Translations under genes and position numbers: made by a program
Origin: Permianibacter sp046297695
GTDB taxonomy: Bacteria; Pseudomonadota; Gammaproteobacteria; Enterobacterales; Permianibacteraceae
Reading direction: 5' to 3'
NCBI GenBank assembly: GCA_046297695.1
Contig: JBKBHF010000007.1
Location: 48,188-112,187, forward strand
DNA: 64,000 nucleotides
Part shown: one piece after another, positions 15,090-24,061 of the stretch
Layout of the letters: the number at the start of each line of letters is the position of its first letter
Numbering within the stretch: the first letter of the stretch is position 1
Notes under the pieces: generated by a model
Database searches by the model: none
Told to the model about the DNA's origin: nothing
The model's input: the letters and a program-made list of their open reading frames with translations, nothing else

Positions 15090-16556
15090 ATGTCCGGCCC
15101 TGATCGCATGGAAGGTCCCATCCCCCAGACTCCGCTTCGGCATTTTCGTCGCCGCCCGTTCGCTATCTGGTGGCTGGCGCTGCTGCTGGTGGCGCTGGTG
15201 TTGTTGGCCTTGCCATCGTTACCGGCGCCGGTCGCTTACCACCTGCTGCTCGCCGATGCCAAAGCCGCCATTCTGTTATTGATTGCCGCCGGTCTTGGTT
15301 ACCGCGCCTGGCGGGCGCGACCTGGGGCCAGCCGCCTGCTGCTGACCGGGCTGGCCGCCGGTATCAGCTGCTGGGCACTCGGCTGGGTCATTTTCAGCAT
15401 CGAGCTCTGGTACGGCCGGGCCATCGGCATCGATCTGATCGAGGAAGTGCTGCACGGGCTGTACTTCCTGATCCTGCTCTGGACCCTGGATCGGCTGGAA
15501 AACCGGCCGCCGCGCGGATTTGCGCCGATCTTTGTGGTCGCCATGTTCTGCTACCTGGTGTTGCTGCCGGCACTGGTGGCGCCACGGGAGTACGACAACT
15601 GGGCGCCGACCTTCCTGTTCTTTCTTTTTCTCGATCTGTACATCGCCTTGCGCTGCTATCTGCTGGCTTTGCGCACCGGTTCGCCGCAGCTGGCGCGGCT
15701 GCTGCGCACCACCGCGTTGGCCTTCGCTGCGGCACTGGTGATCGACGGCGTCGATTGGGCGCTGTTTGCCGGCGTGTACCGGCCGAGCGCCGACCACAGC
15801 TGGACCGCCCTGGCGCTGCTGGCCCTGCTACCGCTGCTGCAACTGGCCTGTCCCGGGCGCTGGCGCAGCCGGCGGCGGCCGCTGGTTTGTCCGATCTGGA
15901 CGCGCGGGCTGCTGCATCCGTTGACGCCTTTCCTGCTGTTGGCGCTGTTCCCGCTGTTCATCCACCTGATGGGTTACGGCCTCGGCGTTCTGCTGGAGCC
16001 GAGTCGGGCCGCGCGCGATCTGTTTCTGGTGGCCTGGCTGCTGCTGATCGCGCTGATCCTGGCGCGGCATCTGCTGACCAGCGGCGCACCGCCGGTCAGC
16101 GCACGCGAGCCCGCCGCGCCGGCAACAGCAGCGCGTGCCAGCATGCCGGCCGCGCCGCTGCCGGTGGCGAAAGCCGATCCGCTGTTGAAGCGGCTGGACG
16201 AGGTATTGGCCAGACGCTTCGGTGAAGCCGAACTGGATCTCGGCCAGCTCGCCGATGCCATGGCAATGAGTCCGCGCCAGTTGCAGCGCCGGCTGAAAGC
16301 GGCGGCCGACATCAGCCCGGCCGAATACCTGCGCCGCTACCGTTTGCAGCAGGCGGCGCTGCTATTGGCGGATGGCAACAAGGTGACCTGGGTGGCGCAG
16401 GCGGTTGGCTTTGCTCACCAAAGCCATTTCGGTCGCTGCTTCAAACAGCAATACGGGCTGACGCCCGGTGAATACCAGCAGCGCCATCGCGTCTCCGCGC
16501 CGCACGACGCTGGCACCGATGCGACAGCTGCTGTCCTGCCGACGTCACTGTCGTGA
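15090..16556 (+). CDS. Membrane-bound AraC-family transcriptional regulator
   Basis: A 488-residue protein. Residues about 25-330 contain roughly eight hydrophobic helices, followed by a Pro/Ala linker (about 335-365). The C-terminal AraC-type double helix-turn-helix (about 370-470) has LDLGQLADAMAMSPRQLQRRLKAA and VTWVAQAVGFAHQSHFGRCFKQQYGLTP-type sequence. The DNA-binding domain is cytoplasmic and the membrane part presumably senses an envelope or lipophilic signal. AAGGA precedes the ATG at 15090. Its target may be the neighbouring cytochrome or ndh genes, but this is only positional. The seven- to eight-TM plus AraC arrangement is less common than cupin-sensor AraC proteins. Confidence 0.85.
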   Translation: MSGPDRMEGPIPQTPLRHFRRRPFAIWWLALLLVALVLLALPSLPAPVAYHLLLADAKAAILLLIAAGLGYRAWRARPGASRLLLTGLAAGISCWALGWVIFSIELWYGRAIGIDLIEEVLHGLYFLILLWTLDRLENRPPRGFAPIFVVAMFCYLVLLPALVAPREYDNWAPTFLFFLFLDLYIALRCYLLALRTGSPQLARLLRTTALAFAAALVIDGVDWALFAGVYRPSADHSWTALALLALLPLLQLACPGRWRSRRRPLVCPIWTRGLLHPLTPFLLLALFPLFIHLMGYGLGVLLEPSRAARDLFLVAWLLLIALILARHLLTSGAPPVSAREPAAPATAARASMPAAPLPVAKADPLLKRLDEVLARRFGEAELDLGQLADAMAMSPRQLQRRLKAAADISPAEYLRRYRLQQAALLLADGNKVTWVAQAVGFAHQSHFGRCFKQQYGLTPGEYQQRHRVSAPHDAGTDATAAVLPTSLS

Positions 16557-16695
16557 TCGCGGCAGCGGCTGTCGCGCCCAGGTCAGGACAACGCGACACC
16601 GACACGCTGCAATAGCGGCGTCCACTCGAACGCAAAGCCCGAGTCGGCATTCCCGCGACCGTAACGTGTCGGCACGGCCTCGGAGTTCCTCATGC

Positions 16696-16722
16696 AACCG
16701 GCGCTGCGGCGCCGGTTTTTTT
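16696..16722. terminator. Shared terminator between the AraC-type gene and ndh
   Basis: The arms AACCGGCGC / GCGCCGGTT have a 4-nt loop and a T7 run on the plus strand. It lies at the convergent end of the regulator (stop 16556) and ndh (stop at 16721). Confidence 0.85.
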
Positions 16723-18085
16723 ATTTTTCTCGGTTGTCATCACCACGGCCGCCATCCCGATTTTCGCTGCCGCCGATCCGCGGCAACGGCGGCGGCTCAC
16801 CGGTGATCAGGCGGGCGCCGCGCTGAAAGGTCAGCCAATGCCAGCCCCAGTTCAGAAACGCGCTGAGCCGGTTGCGAAAGCCGACCAGACCGTAAATGTG
16901 CAACACCCACCAGAACCACCAGGCAAAGAAGCCGCTCTGTTTCCACCAACCGATTTCGGCGATCGCCGAGGCGCGGCCAATGGTCGCCATCGAGCCGAGA
17001 TGGCGGTATTTGAACGGCTGCCGGGCATGAGCTTCACCGCGCACTTCTGCGGCAATTTGCCGGCCAACATGGCGTCCCGCCTGATGTGCGCCTTGCGCCA
17101 TGCCCGGTACTTCCTTGCCGTCACTGAACATTTTCGCGGTATCGCCGATCACAAATACATTCGGATGCGCCGGCAGACTCAGATCCGCCTGCACTTCGAC
17201 CCGGCCAGCGCGGTCGCGGTTGACCGGCAGATCACGAACCAGCGCTGAGGCCTGCACGCCGGCTGCCCAGAGCACGGTGCGTGCGGCAAGCTGCTCGCCA
17301 TCTGCGAGGGTCACCGCGTGTTCACTGACCGCAGTGACGCGTTGATTGGTGCGCACGTCGACGCCAAGCTTTTCTAACGCGGCCTCGGCATCCTTCGACA
17401 GTTTCGGATCGAAGGTCGACAACAAGCGCTCGCGCCCTTCGACCAATACCACCCGCACTGCGCGCGGATCGGTCTGGCGAAAATCATCCTTCAAGGTATG
17501 CCGACCGATTTCCGCCAGCGCGCCGGCCAGCTCGACGCCGGTCGGGCCACCACCGATGACGACAAAGGTTTGCCAGGCTTGCTGCGCCGCCGGATCGCGT
17601 TCGCGCTCGGCGGCTTCGTAAGCCAGAAACACCCGACGGCGAATATCGAGTGCGTCTTCAATCGATTTCAGGCCGGGCGCGAACGGTGCCCATTGATCGT
17701 TACCGAAATAGGAGTGGCTGGCACCGGTAGCGATGATCAGGTAATCAAAGTGCAGCACGCCGTTGTCGAGTTCAATGCGCTGGTCGGCGAGGGCAATGTG
17801 TCTGGCTTCGGCGAGCAGCACCTGGACATTTTTCTGATCGCGCAGGATGGCGCGAATGGGGTAGGCAATGTCGCTGGGATTCAGCGCCGCCATCGCCACT
17901 TGATAGAGCAGTGGCTGAAACAAGTGATGATTGCGCCGGTCGATCAAGCTGATCCGGACCGGTGCATCAGCCAGCGTTTTCGCTGCCGACAGGCCGGCAA
18001 AACCGGCACCGATGATGACCACGTGCGGTCGCGGATCGGTCGCGCCACGAACCTGCACTCCCGAGGCTGCTGCTGGCATTTGCAT
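16721..18085 (-). CDS. ndh: NADH:quinone oxidoreductase, type II
   Basis: A 454-residue flavoprotein that oxidises NADH and reduces quinone without proton pumping. The first Rossmann motif VVIIGAGFAGLSAAKTL binds FAD and the second VVIGGGPTGVELAGALAE binds NADH. The FAD-contact segment HPNVFVIGDTAKM is present. The C-terminal amphipathic/membrane-binding region contains WWFWWVLHIYGLVGFRNRL. I chose ATG 18085 (MQMPAAASG): AGGAG is spaced 7 nt from it. ATGs at 18091 and 18079 are alternatives; a much longer frame upstream is unlikely to be translated. Length is typical for the family. Confidence 0.92.
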   Translation of the reverse strand: MQMPAAASGVQVRGATDPRPHVVIIGAGFAGLSAAKTLADAPVRISLIDRRNHHLFQPLLYQVAMAALNPSDIAYPIRAILRDQKNVQVLLAEARHIALADQRIELDNGVLHFDYLIIATGASHSYFGNDQWAPFAPGLKSIEDALDIRRRVFLAYEAAERERDPAAQQAWQTFVVIGGGPTGVELAGALAEIGRHTLKDDFRQTDPRAVRVVLVEGRERLLSTFDPKLSKDAEAALEKLGVDVRTNQRVTAVSEHAVTLADGEQLAARTVLWAAGVQASALVRDLPVNRDRAGRVEVQADLSLPAHPNVFVIGDTAKMFSDGKEVPGMAQGAHQAGRHVGRQIAAEVRGEAHARQPFKYRHLGSMATIGRASAIAEIGWWKQSGFFAWWFWWVLHIYGLVGFRNRLSAFLNWGWHWLTFQRGARLITGEPPPLPRIGGSENRDGGRGDDNREK

Positions 18086-18243
18086 GCGCATTCTCCTGCC
18101 GTTGCCGGGTTGGCGTGCGCATTCTAGTCCCGAGCCGCAGGCTGCACCATTTGCTGCTGTGCATAAGCATTCATGCCCGGCGTTGGCAGCCTGCGGCAAA
18201 GGCCGTAAGCTGCGGCCATCATCGTGCCAAGCAGGGGCGCACC

Positions 18244-19668
18244 ATGACGCCGGAACAGTTTCGTCACTATGGTCATCAGTTGATCGATTGGCTTGCCGAT
18301 CAGCGCAGCCAGATCTACCACGGCACACCGCCGGTGATGGCGCCGGTTGCGCCGGGTGCGTTGCGGGCCCAGTTGCCGACCAAGCCGCCGGCGCAGGCCG
18401 AATCTTTCGACACCGTGCTGGCCGATCTGCAACGGCTGTTGCCGCCGCATTGCTCGCACTTTCTGCATCCGTCGTTCTTCGGCTACTTCCCGTCCAATGG
18501 CGAGCTCAGCAGCGTGCTTGGCGATCTGGTTTCGACCGGTTTGGGCCAGCTCGGTCTCAACTGGCAATCAAGTCCGGCGCTGACCGAGATCGAAGAGGTC
18601 ACTACCGACTGGCTGCGGCAAATGCTCGGCTTGTCCGATGCCTGGCAAGGCGTCATTCAGGACACCGCGTCGACTTCGACGCTGGTGGCATTGCTGAGCG
18701 CGCGTGAACGCAGCAGCGATTACGGCGCGACCCGCAGCGGCCTGCAGCAAGTGCACAAGCCGCTGGTGATTTACACCTCGGCGCAGGCGCACAGCTCGGT
18801 GCACAAGGCTGTATTGCTGGCCGGCTTTGGCAAACAGTACATGCGACTCGTTGACACCGATGCCGCCTACGCCATGAAGCCGGATGCACTGCAGCGCGCG
18901 ATTCAAGCCGACCTCGACGCCGGTCTGCAGCCCTGCGCGATCATCGCCAGTGTCGGCACTACCGGCACCACCGCCATCGACCCGCTCGAACCGCTTGCCG
19001 CACTCGCGGAACAGCATGGCCTGTGGCTGCATGTCGATGCCGCGCTCGCCGGCTCGGCGATGATGCTGCCGGAATGCCGGCCGCTCTTTGTCGGCGTCGA
19101 ACGCGCCGATTCGCTGGTGCTGAATCCGCACAAATGGCTCGGCGCCGCGTTCGATTGCTCGACTTACTACGTGCGCGACCCGCAACACCTCATCCGGGTC
19201 ATGTCGTCGAACCCGAGCTATCTGCAAACCGCCGCCGATGGCAGTGCCAAGAATTACCGCGACTGGGGGATTCCGCTCGGCCGCAGGGCGCGCGCGCTGA
19301 AATTGTGGCTGTTGCTGCGCGAGCAAGGCGTCGAAGGCCTGCAGGCACGGTTGCGCCGCGATCTCGCCAATGCCCAATGGTTCGCGCGCCAAATTGATCA
19401 GACGGCGAATTGGCAACGGCTGGCACCGGTGCCGCTGCAAACGATCTGCGTCCGGCACGAACCCGAGGGGCTCGACGGTGATGCGCTCGATCGCCACACG
19501 CTCGGCTGGGTCAACCGGATCAACGCCTCTGGCAAGGCCTATCTGACGCCGTCACAACTGGAGGGTCGCTGGATGGTGCGGGTGTCGATTGGCGCACTGC
19601 CAACCGAACGGGAACATGTCGAAGCGTTGTGGCAATTGATGCAGCAGGCGGTGGCGAGCAAGGACTGA
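18244..19668 (+). CDS. Group II PLP-dependent decarboxylase (aromatic amino acid decarboxylase family)
   Basis: 474 residues, soluble PLP enzyme of the aromatic-amino-acid/glutamate decarboxylase fold. The Schiff-base lysine is K297 in NPHKW; the PLP-nitrogen aspartate is D265 in HVDAALAG; the N-terminus FFGYFPSNGELSSVLGDL is typical. An oddity is L268, where most family members have Tyr or Ser (HVDAAYAG/HVDAAYGG), so substrate preference may be altered. I chose ATG 18244 (MTPEQFRHYGHQLIDWLAD), matching family N-termini. The amine product cannot be inferred. It is divergent from ndh, with about 160 bp between starts. Confidence 0.88.
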   Translation: MTPEQFRHYGHQLIDWLADQRSQIYHGTPPVMAPVAPGALRAQLPTKPPAQAESFDTVLADLQRLLPPHCSHFLHPSFFGYFPSNGELSSVLGDLVSTGLGQLGLNWQSSPALTEIEEVTTDWLRQMLGLSDAWQGVIQDTASTSTLVALLSARERSSDYGATRSGLQQVHKPLVIYTSAQAHSSVHKAVLLAGFGKQYMRLVDTDAAYAMKPDALQRAIQADLDAGLQPCAIIASVGTTGTTAIDPLEPLAALAEQHGLWLHVDAALAGSAMMLPECRPLFVGVERADSLVLNPHKWLGAAFDCSTYYVRDPQHLIRVMSSNPSYLQTAADGSAKNYRDWGIPLGRRARALKLWLLLREQGVEGLQARLRRDLANAQWFARQIDQTANWQRLAPVPLQTICVRHEPEGLDGDALDRHTLGWVNRINASGKAYLTPSQLEGRWMVRVSIGALPTEREHVEALWQLMQQAVASKD

Positions 19669-19893
19669 TCTTCGATTGCAGCTACCTAATCAGGAATTTT
19701 TTTGACCCGGCATGGTAACCACCGTGATGCAGCCACTCAAGCACGCGTTTTGCCAGCGCGACAGCCGGTGCGCGGCGCTGGCTCACGGCGCACGAATGGG
19801 GGACGACCGGGACTGACGCGCAGCGGCAATTATTCCTGTATTCCTGCTGCGCGTCACACTACCAACTGATAAAAGTAGCGCAACCGAGGAGGG

Positions 19894-20415
19894 ATGGAGT
19901 TGCTGGAAACCGAACGCCTGCGGCTCAGCCGCCTGACCGAAGCCGACGCCGGCTTTCTCGTTGCGCTGCTCAATCAGCCATCGTTCCTGCGCTTCATCGG
20001 CGACAAGCAGGTGCGCAATGAAAGCGATGCGCTTCGCTATCTGCGTGACGGGCCGGATGCGATGCAGGCCCGCTACGGTTTCTGTCTGTACCGGATGGCA
20101 CTGAAAGCGGACGACACCGCGATAGGCATGTGTGGCCTGCTCAAACGTGAGCAACTGGAAGCTCCGGATATCGGCTTCGCGGTGCTGACCGCGTACGAAG
20201 GTCAGGGCTACACCACCGAAGCGACGCAGGCGGTGCTTAAGCACGCGTTTCAGACGCTGAAGCTGGCGCGCATTCTCGGCATTGCCAATGTCGACAACGC
20301 CGGCTCGCACCGCTTGCTGGAAAAAATCGGCCTGCGTTATCAGGGCCGTCGTCAGGTCTATGACGGCGAGCCGGAACTGGCGTGGTTCGCCATCGACAAT
20401 CCGGGCGTCGGCTGA
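19894..20415 (+). CDS. GNAT-family N-acetyltransferase (RimJ/RimL-like)
   Basis: 173 residues with the RimL-type start LETERLRLSRLTEADAGFLV, a mid-domain strand GMCGLLKRE and the acetyl-CoA region IGFAVLTAYEGQGYTTEATQ. The C-terminal AN-VDNAGSHRLLEKIGL-type segment is characteristic. Such enzymes acetylate protein N-termini or small molecules; the substrate is unknown. GAGGAGGG abuts the ATG at 19894, so a TTG at 19900 may be the true start. A 225-bp gap before it has no clear feature. Confidence 0.85.
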   Translation: MELLETERLRLSRLTEADAGFLVALLNQPSFLRFIGDKQVRNESDALRYLRDGPDAMQARYGFCLYRMALKADDTAIGMCGLLKREQLEAPDIGFAVLTAYEGQGYTTEATQAVLKHAFQTLKLARILGIANVDNAGSHRLLEKIGLRYQGRRQVYDGEPELAWFAIDNPGVG

Positions 20416-20624
20416 TCAATGACGTGCAGAACAGCGCGCTCGTGCCATTGCACGCTTCATCCGTGCGCTGCAGCAAATCGTAACAGGGTGCAAATGCCGC
20501 TGAGGCCGGCCCGGTTTCGGGCTATGCTCGGCTGCTTTTTCCGGCGTCTGGCTCAGCATCATCCCGCGCTGCGGTGACGATCGCTTGCGCCGACGCCCTC
20601 ATTTCCTGCCAATCGGAGAGACTC

Positions 20625-23600
20625 ATGTCCTGGTGGAAGTATTCTGTTCTCGCGCTGGCCGTTGCCGGCACTGTCCACGCCAAGGAAGACGACAAGAAGA
20701 AATGGGATGTCAACAACGCGCCGGGTGAGAAAACCACGGTAAGCCTTGATACCCGTACCGGTACCTGGATGACCGTCGATGTCAGCCCGGACGGCAAACA
20801 GATTCTGTTTGATCTGCTCGGCGATCTGTATGTGATGCCGAGCAGCGGTGGCGAAGCAAAAGCGCTGACCCACAGCATGGCCTGGGAGATGCAGGCGCGG
20901 TTCTCGCCGGATGGCAAGCAAATCACCTACATGAGCGATGCCGGCGGTGGCGACAACGTCTGGATCATGAACGCCGACGGCAGCAATGCCAAAGCGGTGA
21001 CCAATGAAGATTTCCGCTTGCTGAACAATCCGGTCTGGCATCCGAACGGTGAATATATCGCCGCGCGCAAACACTACACCGGTACCCGCTCGCTCGGCTC
21101 CGGCGAGATCTGGCTCTATCACGTCAGCGGTGGCAAAGGCGTGCAGCTCAATGAAAAGCCGAACTGGCAGAAAGATCTGGGCGAGCCGGCATTCTCGCCC
21201 GATGGTCGCCATGTCTATTACTCGCAGGACACCACGGCCGGCAAATCCTTTGAGTACAACAAGGATTCGAACAAACAGATTTTCCAGATTTTCCGCATGG
21301 ATCTGGGCAACGGCAGCGTCGAGGCTTTTGTCAGCGGCCCCGGCGGCGCCGTGCGGCCGACGCCGTCGCCGGACGGCAAGTACCTGGCGTTCGTCCGCCG
21401 CGTTCGTAACCAGAGCACGCTGTTTCTGAAAGATCTGAGCAGCGGCCGTGAATTCCCGGTCTGGGACAAACTCGAACGCGATATGCAGGAAGCCTGGTCG
21501 GTGCATGGCGTCTACCCGGCATTCGACTGGACGCCGGACAGCCAGCACATCGTGGTCTGGGCGCAAGGCAAGATCTGGAAAGTCGATTGGCAACGAAAGA
21601 CCGCCAGTGAGATTGCTTTCCATGTCAAGGACAGCCGCGAAGTGCGCCAGGCCGTTCGTTTCGAAACACCGGTGGCACCGGATCAGTTCGACGTCAAGCA
21701 GCTGCGCTGGGTCAACGTGTCGCCGAAAGGCGATAAAGTGATTTATTCGGCGCTGGGCTATCTGTATGTGAAAGATTTGCCGAACGGCACGCCGAAGCGA
21801 CTGACCAAACAGGACAAGCACTTCGAATACTTCCCGAGCTTCTCGCGTGATGGCAAGGAAGTGGTTTACGTCAGCTGGACCGATGCCGACATGGGCAGCG
21901 TGCGCAAGCTGAACCTGAGCTCCGGCCGCGACACCGTACTGGTGAAAGCGCCGGGCAAATACAGCGATCCGAAGTTTTCGCCGGATGGCAAATCGGTGGT
22001 GTTCGTCAAATCCAAAGGCGGCTACCTGACCTCGCCGTGGCATGCGCTGGAAACCGGTGTCTATATGGTCGCGGCGGATGGCAAGGGCGAGCCCAAGCGG
22101 ATCACCGAAGACGGCGCGGCGCCGCAGTTTGCTGCCAGCAACGATGCCGTGTATGTCACCCGGGCCGGGGTCAACAACGAGGTCGACTGGTACAGCAAGC
22201 TGGTCCGTATCGATCTGACCGGCGGCGATGCCGTGACCGCAAGCAAGGAAACGGAAGTCGCCAAAAGCGAGTTCGCCACCGAGTTTGCGCTGTCACCGGA
22301 TGGCAAGTGGCTGGCATTTGTCGAACGTTTCCATGCCTATGTGACGCCGCTGCCGCAGACCGGCAAGCCGCTCAGCATCGGGCCGAAAATGGATGCATTG
22401 CCGGTCAAGCAGCTCGATGTCAATGCCGGTGAGTACATCCACTTCTCCGGCGACAGCAAGCAGGTGCATTTCGCGCTCGGCGACGAGCTCTTCAGCGGCG
22501 AGCTCAAGCATGCCTTTGCGTTCGTGCCCGGCGCGCCGGCGGAATTGCCCAAGGCCAGCGAAAACGGCGTCAAGATCGGCTTCAGGCATAATGCCGACAA
22601 ACCGAGAGCGATGACCGCCATCACTGGTGGCAAGATCGTCACGATGAATGGCGACGAAGTCATCGACAACGGCACCATTCTGATCGAGAACAATCGCATC
22701 GTCGCGGTTGGCAGCAGCGCGGCGATGAGCATTCCGGCGGATGCGCTGCAGATCGATGCCAGCGGCAAGACCATCATTCCGGGCCTCATCGATGTGCATT
22801 GGCACGGCGGCATGGGCGAGGATGAAATCATTCCGCAGCAGAGCTGGATCAATTACGCCTCGCTGGCGTTTGGCGTCACCACCATCCACGATCCGTCGAA
22901 TGACACGTCCGAGATTTTCACCCAGGCCGAAATGCAGCGTGCCGGCCATATCGTCGGGCCGCGCATTTTCTCGACCGGTACCATTCTGTACGGTGCCAAG
23001 GCGCCGTTCACGGCGTCGGTCGGCAGCCTCGACGATGCGCTGACTCACTTGAAGCGGATGAAGGCGGCCGGAGCGATCAGCGTCAAGAGCTACAACCAGC
23101 CACGGCGTGAGCAGCGCCAGCAAGTGCTGGAAGCTGCGCGCCAGACCCGCATGATGGTGGTGCCGGAAGGCGGTTCGCTGTTCCAGCACAACATGACCAT
23201 GATTGTCGACGGTCACACCGGCGTCGAGCACGCGATTCCGGTCGCCATCGCCTATGACGACGTCAAGCAGCTGTGGTCGCAAACCAAGGTCGGCTACACG
23301 CCGACGCTGAACGTCGGCTACGGCGGTCTTGATGGCGAGCATTATTGGTATGCGATGACCGAAGTCTGGAAGCATCCGATCCTGTCGAGGTTCGTACCGG
23401 CCAGCGTGCTGCAACCGCGCGCCGTGCGCCGCCCGATCGCGCCGGTGGAGGACTTCAACATCATCCGGGTCGCGCAAACCGCCACCGAACTGCAGCGTGC
23501 CGGGGTGCCGGTCAATATCGGCGCGCACGGTCAACGTGAAGGCCTCGGTGCGCACTGGGAAATGTGGATGTTCGGTCTCGGTGGCATGACGTCGCTGGAA

Positions 23601-23897
23601 GCCATTCGCACCGCGACCATCAACCCGGCGCGCTACCTTGGCATGGACAAGGACATCGGTTCGCTCGAAGCCGGCAAGCTCGCCGATCTGGTCATTCTCG
23701 ATGGCGATGTTCTGAGCGACATCCGCCAGTCGGACAAGATCGCGTCGGTGATGATCAACGGCCGCCTGTACGAGCTGCCGACGATGAACGAGATCGGCGT
23801 ACGCAAGAAGGCCCGCCAGCCGTTCTTCTTCGAAACCAACGACGGCAATCCAGTGCCGGTCACCGTGCAGAGCCATTCGGTCAGTCACGGCCACTGA
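20625..23897 (+). CDS. Secreted TolB-type propeller / amidohydrolase fusion
   Basis: A 1090-residue periplasmic or secreted protein with signal peptide 1-19 (AVAGTVHA|KED). Residues about 40-640 carry WD40-like/TolB propeller repeats with recurrent SPDGK motifs (VSPDGKQILF, FSPDGKQITY, FSPDGRHVYY, FSPDGKSVVF, LSPDGKWLAF). Residues about 660-1070 form an amidohydrolase TIM barrel: IPGLIDVHWHGG with metal ligands H725 and H727, and the end IRTATINPARYLGMDKDIGS and GKLADLVILDGD. It probably hydrolyses peptides, imides or cyclic amides. GGAGAG precedes ATG 20625. It is monocistronic, ending at a terminator at 23908. Confidence 0.9.
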   Translation: MSWWKYSVLALAVAGTVHAKEDDKKKWDVNNAPGEKTTVSLDTRTGTWMTVDVSPDGKQILFDLLGDLYVMPSSGGEAKALTHSMAWEMQARFSPDGKQITYMSDAGGGDNVWIMNADGSNAKAVTNEDFRLLNNPVWHPNGEYIAARKHYTGTRSLGSGEIWLYHVSGGKGVQLNEKPNWQKDLGEPAFSPDGRHVYYSQDTTAGKSFEYNKDSNKQIFQIFRMDLGNGSVEAFVSGPGGAVRPTPSPDGKYLAFVRRVRNQSTLFLKDLSSGREFPVWDKLERDMQEAWSVHGVYPAFDWTPDSQHIVVWAQGKIWKVDWQRKTASEIAFHVKDSREVRQAVRFETPVAPDQFDVKQLRWVNVSPKGDKVIYSALGYLYVKDLPNGTPKRLTKQDKHFEYFPSFSRDGKEVVYVSWTDADMGSVRKLNLSSGRDTVLVKAPGKYSDPKFSPDGKSVVFVKSKGGYLTSPWHALETGVYMVAADGKGEPKRITEDGAAPQFAASNDAVYVTRAGVNNEVDWYSKLVRIDLTGGDAVTASKETEVAKSEFATEFALSPDGKWLAFVERFHAYVTPLPQTGKPLSIGPKMDALPVKQLDVNAGEYIHFSGDSKQVHFALGDELFSGELKHAFAFVPGAPAELPKASENGVKIGFRHNADKPRAMTAITGGKIVTMNGDEVIDNGTILIENNRIVAVGSSAAMSIPADALQIDASGKTIIPGLIDVHWHGGMGEDEIIPQQSWINYASLAFGVTTIHDPSNDTSEIFTQAEMQRAGHIVGPRIFSTGTILYGAKAPFTASVGSLDDALTHLKRMKAAGAISVKSYNQPRREQRQQVLEAARQTRMMVVPEGGSLFQHNMTMIVDGHTGVEHAIPVAIAYDDVKQLWSQTKVGYTPTLNVGYGGLDGEHYWYAMTEVWKHPILSRFVPASVLQPRAVRRPIAPVEDFNIIRVAQTATELQRAGVPVNIGAHGQREGLGAHWEMWMFGLGGMTSLEAIRTATINPARYLGMDKDIGSLEAGKLADLVILDGDVLSDIRQSDKIASVMINGRLYELPTMNEIGVRKKARQPFFFETNDGNPVPVTVQSHSVSHGH

Positions 23898-23907
23898 ACC
23901 ACAGGCA

Positions 23908-23948
23908 ATGCCAGCCGCCGCCGGCCCAGCCGGTCGGCGGCATTTTTT
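23908..23948 (+). terminator. Rho-independent terminator after the amidohydrolase
   Basis: AATGCC pairs with GGCATT, and the inner GCCGCCGCCGGC pairs with GCCGG-TCGGCGG with small mismatches; a T7 run follows. It begins 11 bp after the stop codon. Confidence 0.75.
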
Positions 23949-24017
23949 TGCCCGCGCAAACGCTGCCGGCAGGCGCCACGATCGGCCGCGGGATTGGCAA
24001 TTTCGCCGTGAACCGAC

Positions 24018-24038
24018 CATGCTGAATTGGTCAGCATG
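24018..24038 (+). promoter_or_regulatory. Perfect 8+5+8 dyad upstream of the chemoreceptor
   Basis: The arms CATGCTGA and TCAGCATG enclose ATTGG, ending 23 bp before the chemoreceptor ATG. The size and position suit a repressor site or a translational hairpin covering the leader. No cognate regulator is adjacent. Confidence 0.35.
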
Positions 24039-24061
24039 TCGATACCCCGGAGCGCTTTCCG

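Noticed and set aside
22293..24020. A 575-codon frame opposite the amidohydrolase
   Set aside because: Antisense to the propeller/amidohydrolase gene, with no signal or domain of its own.
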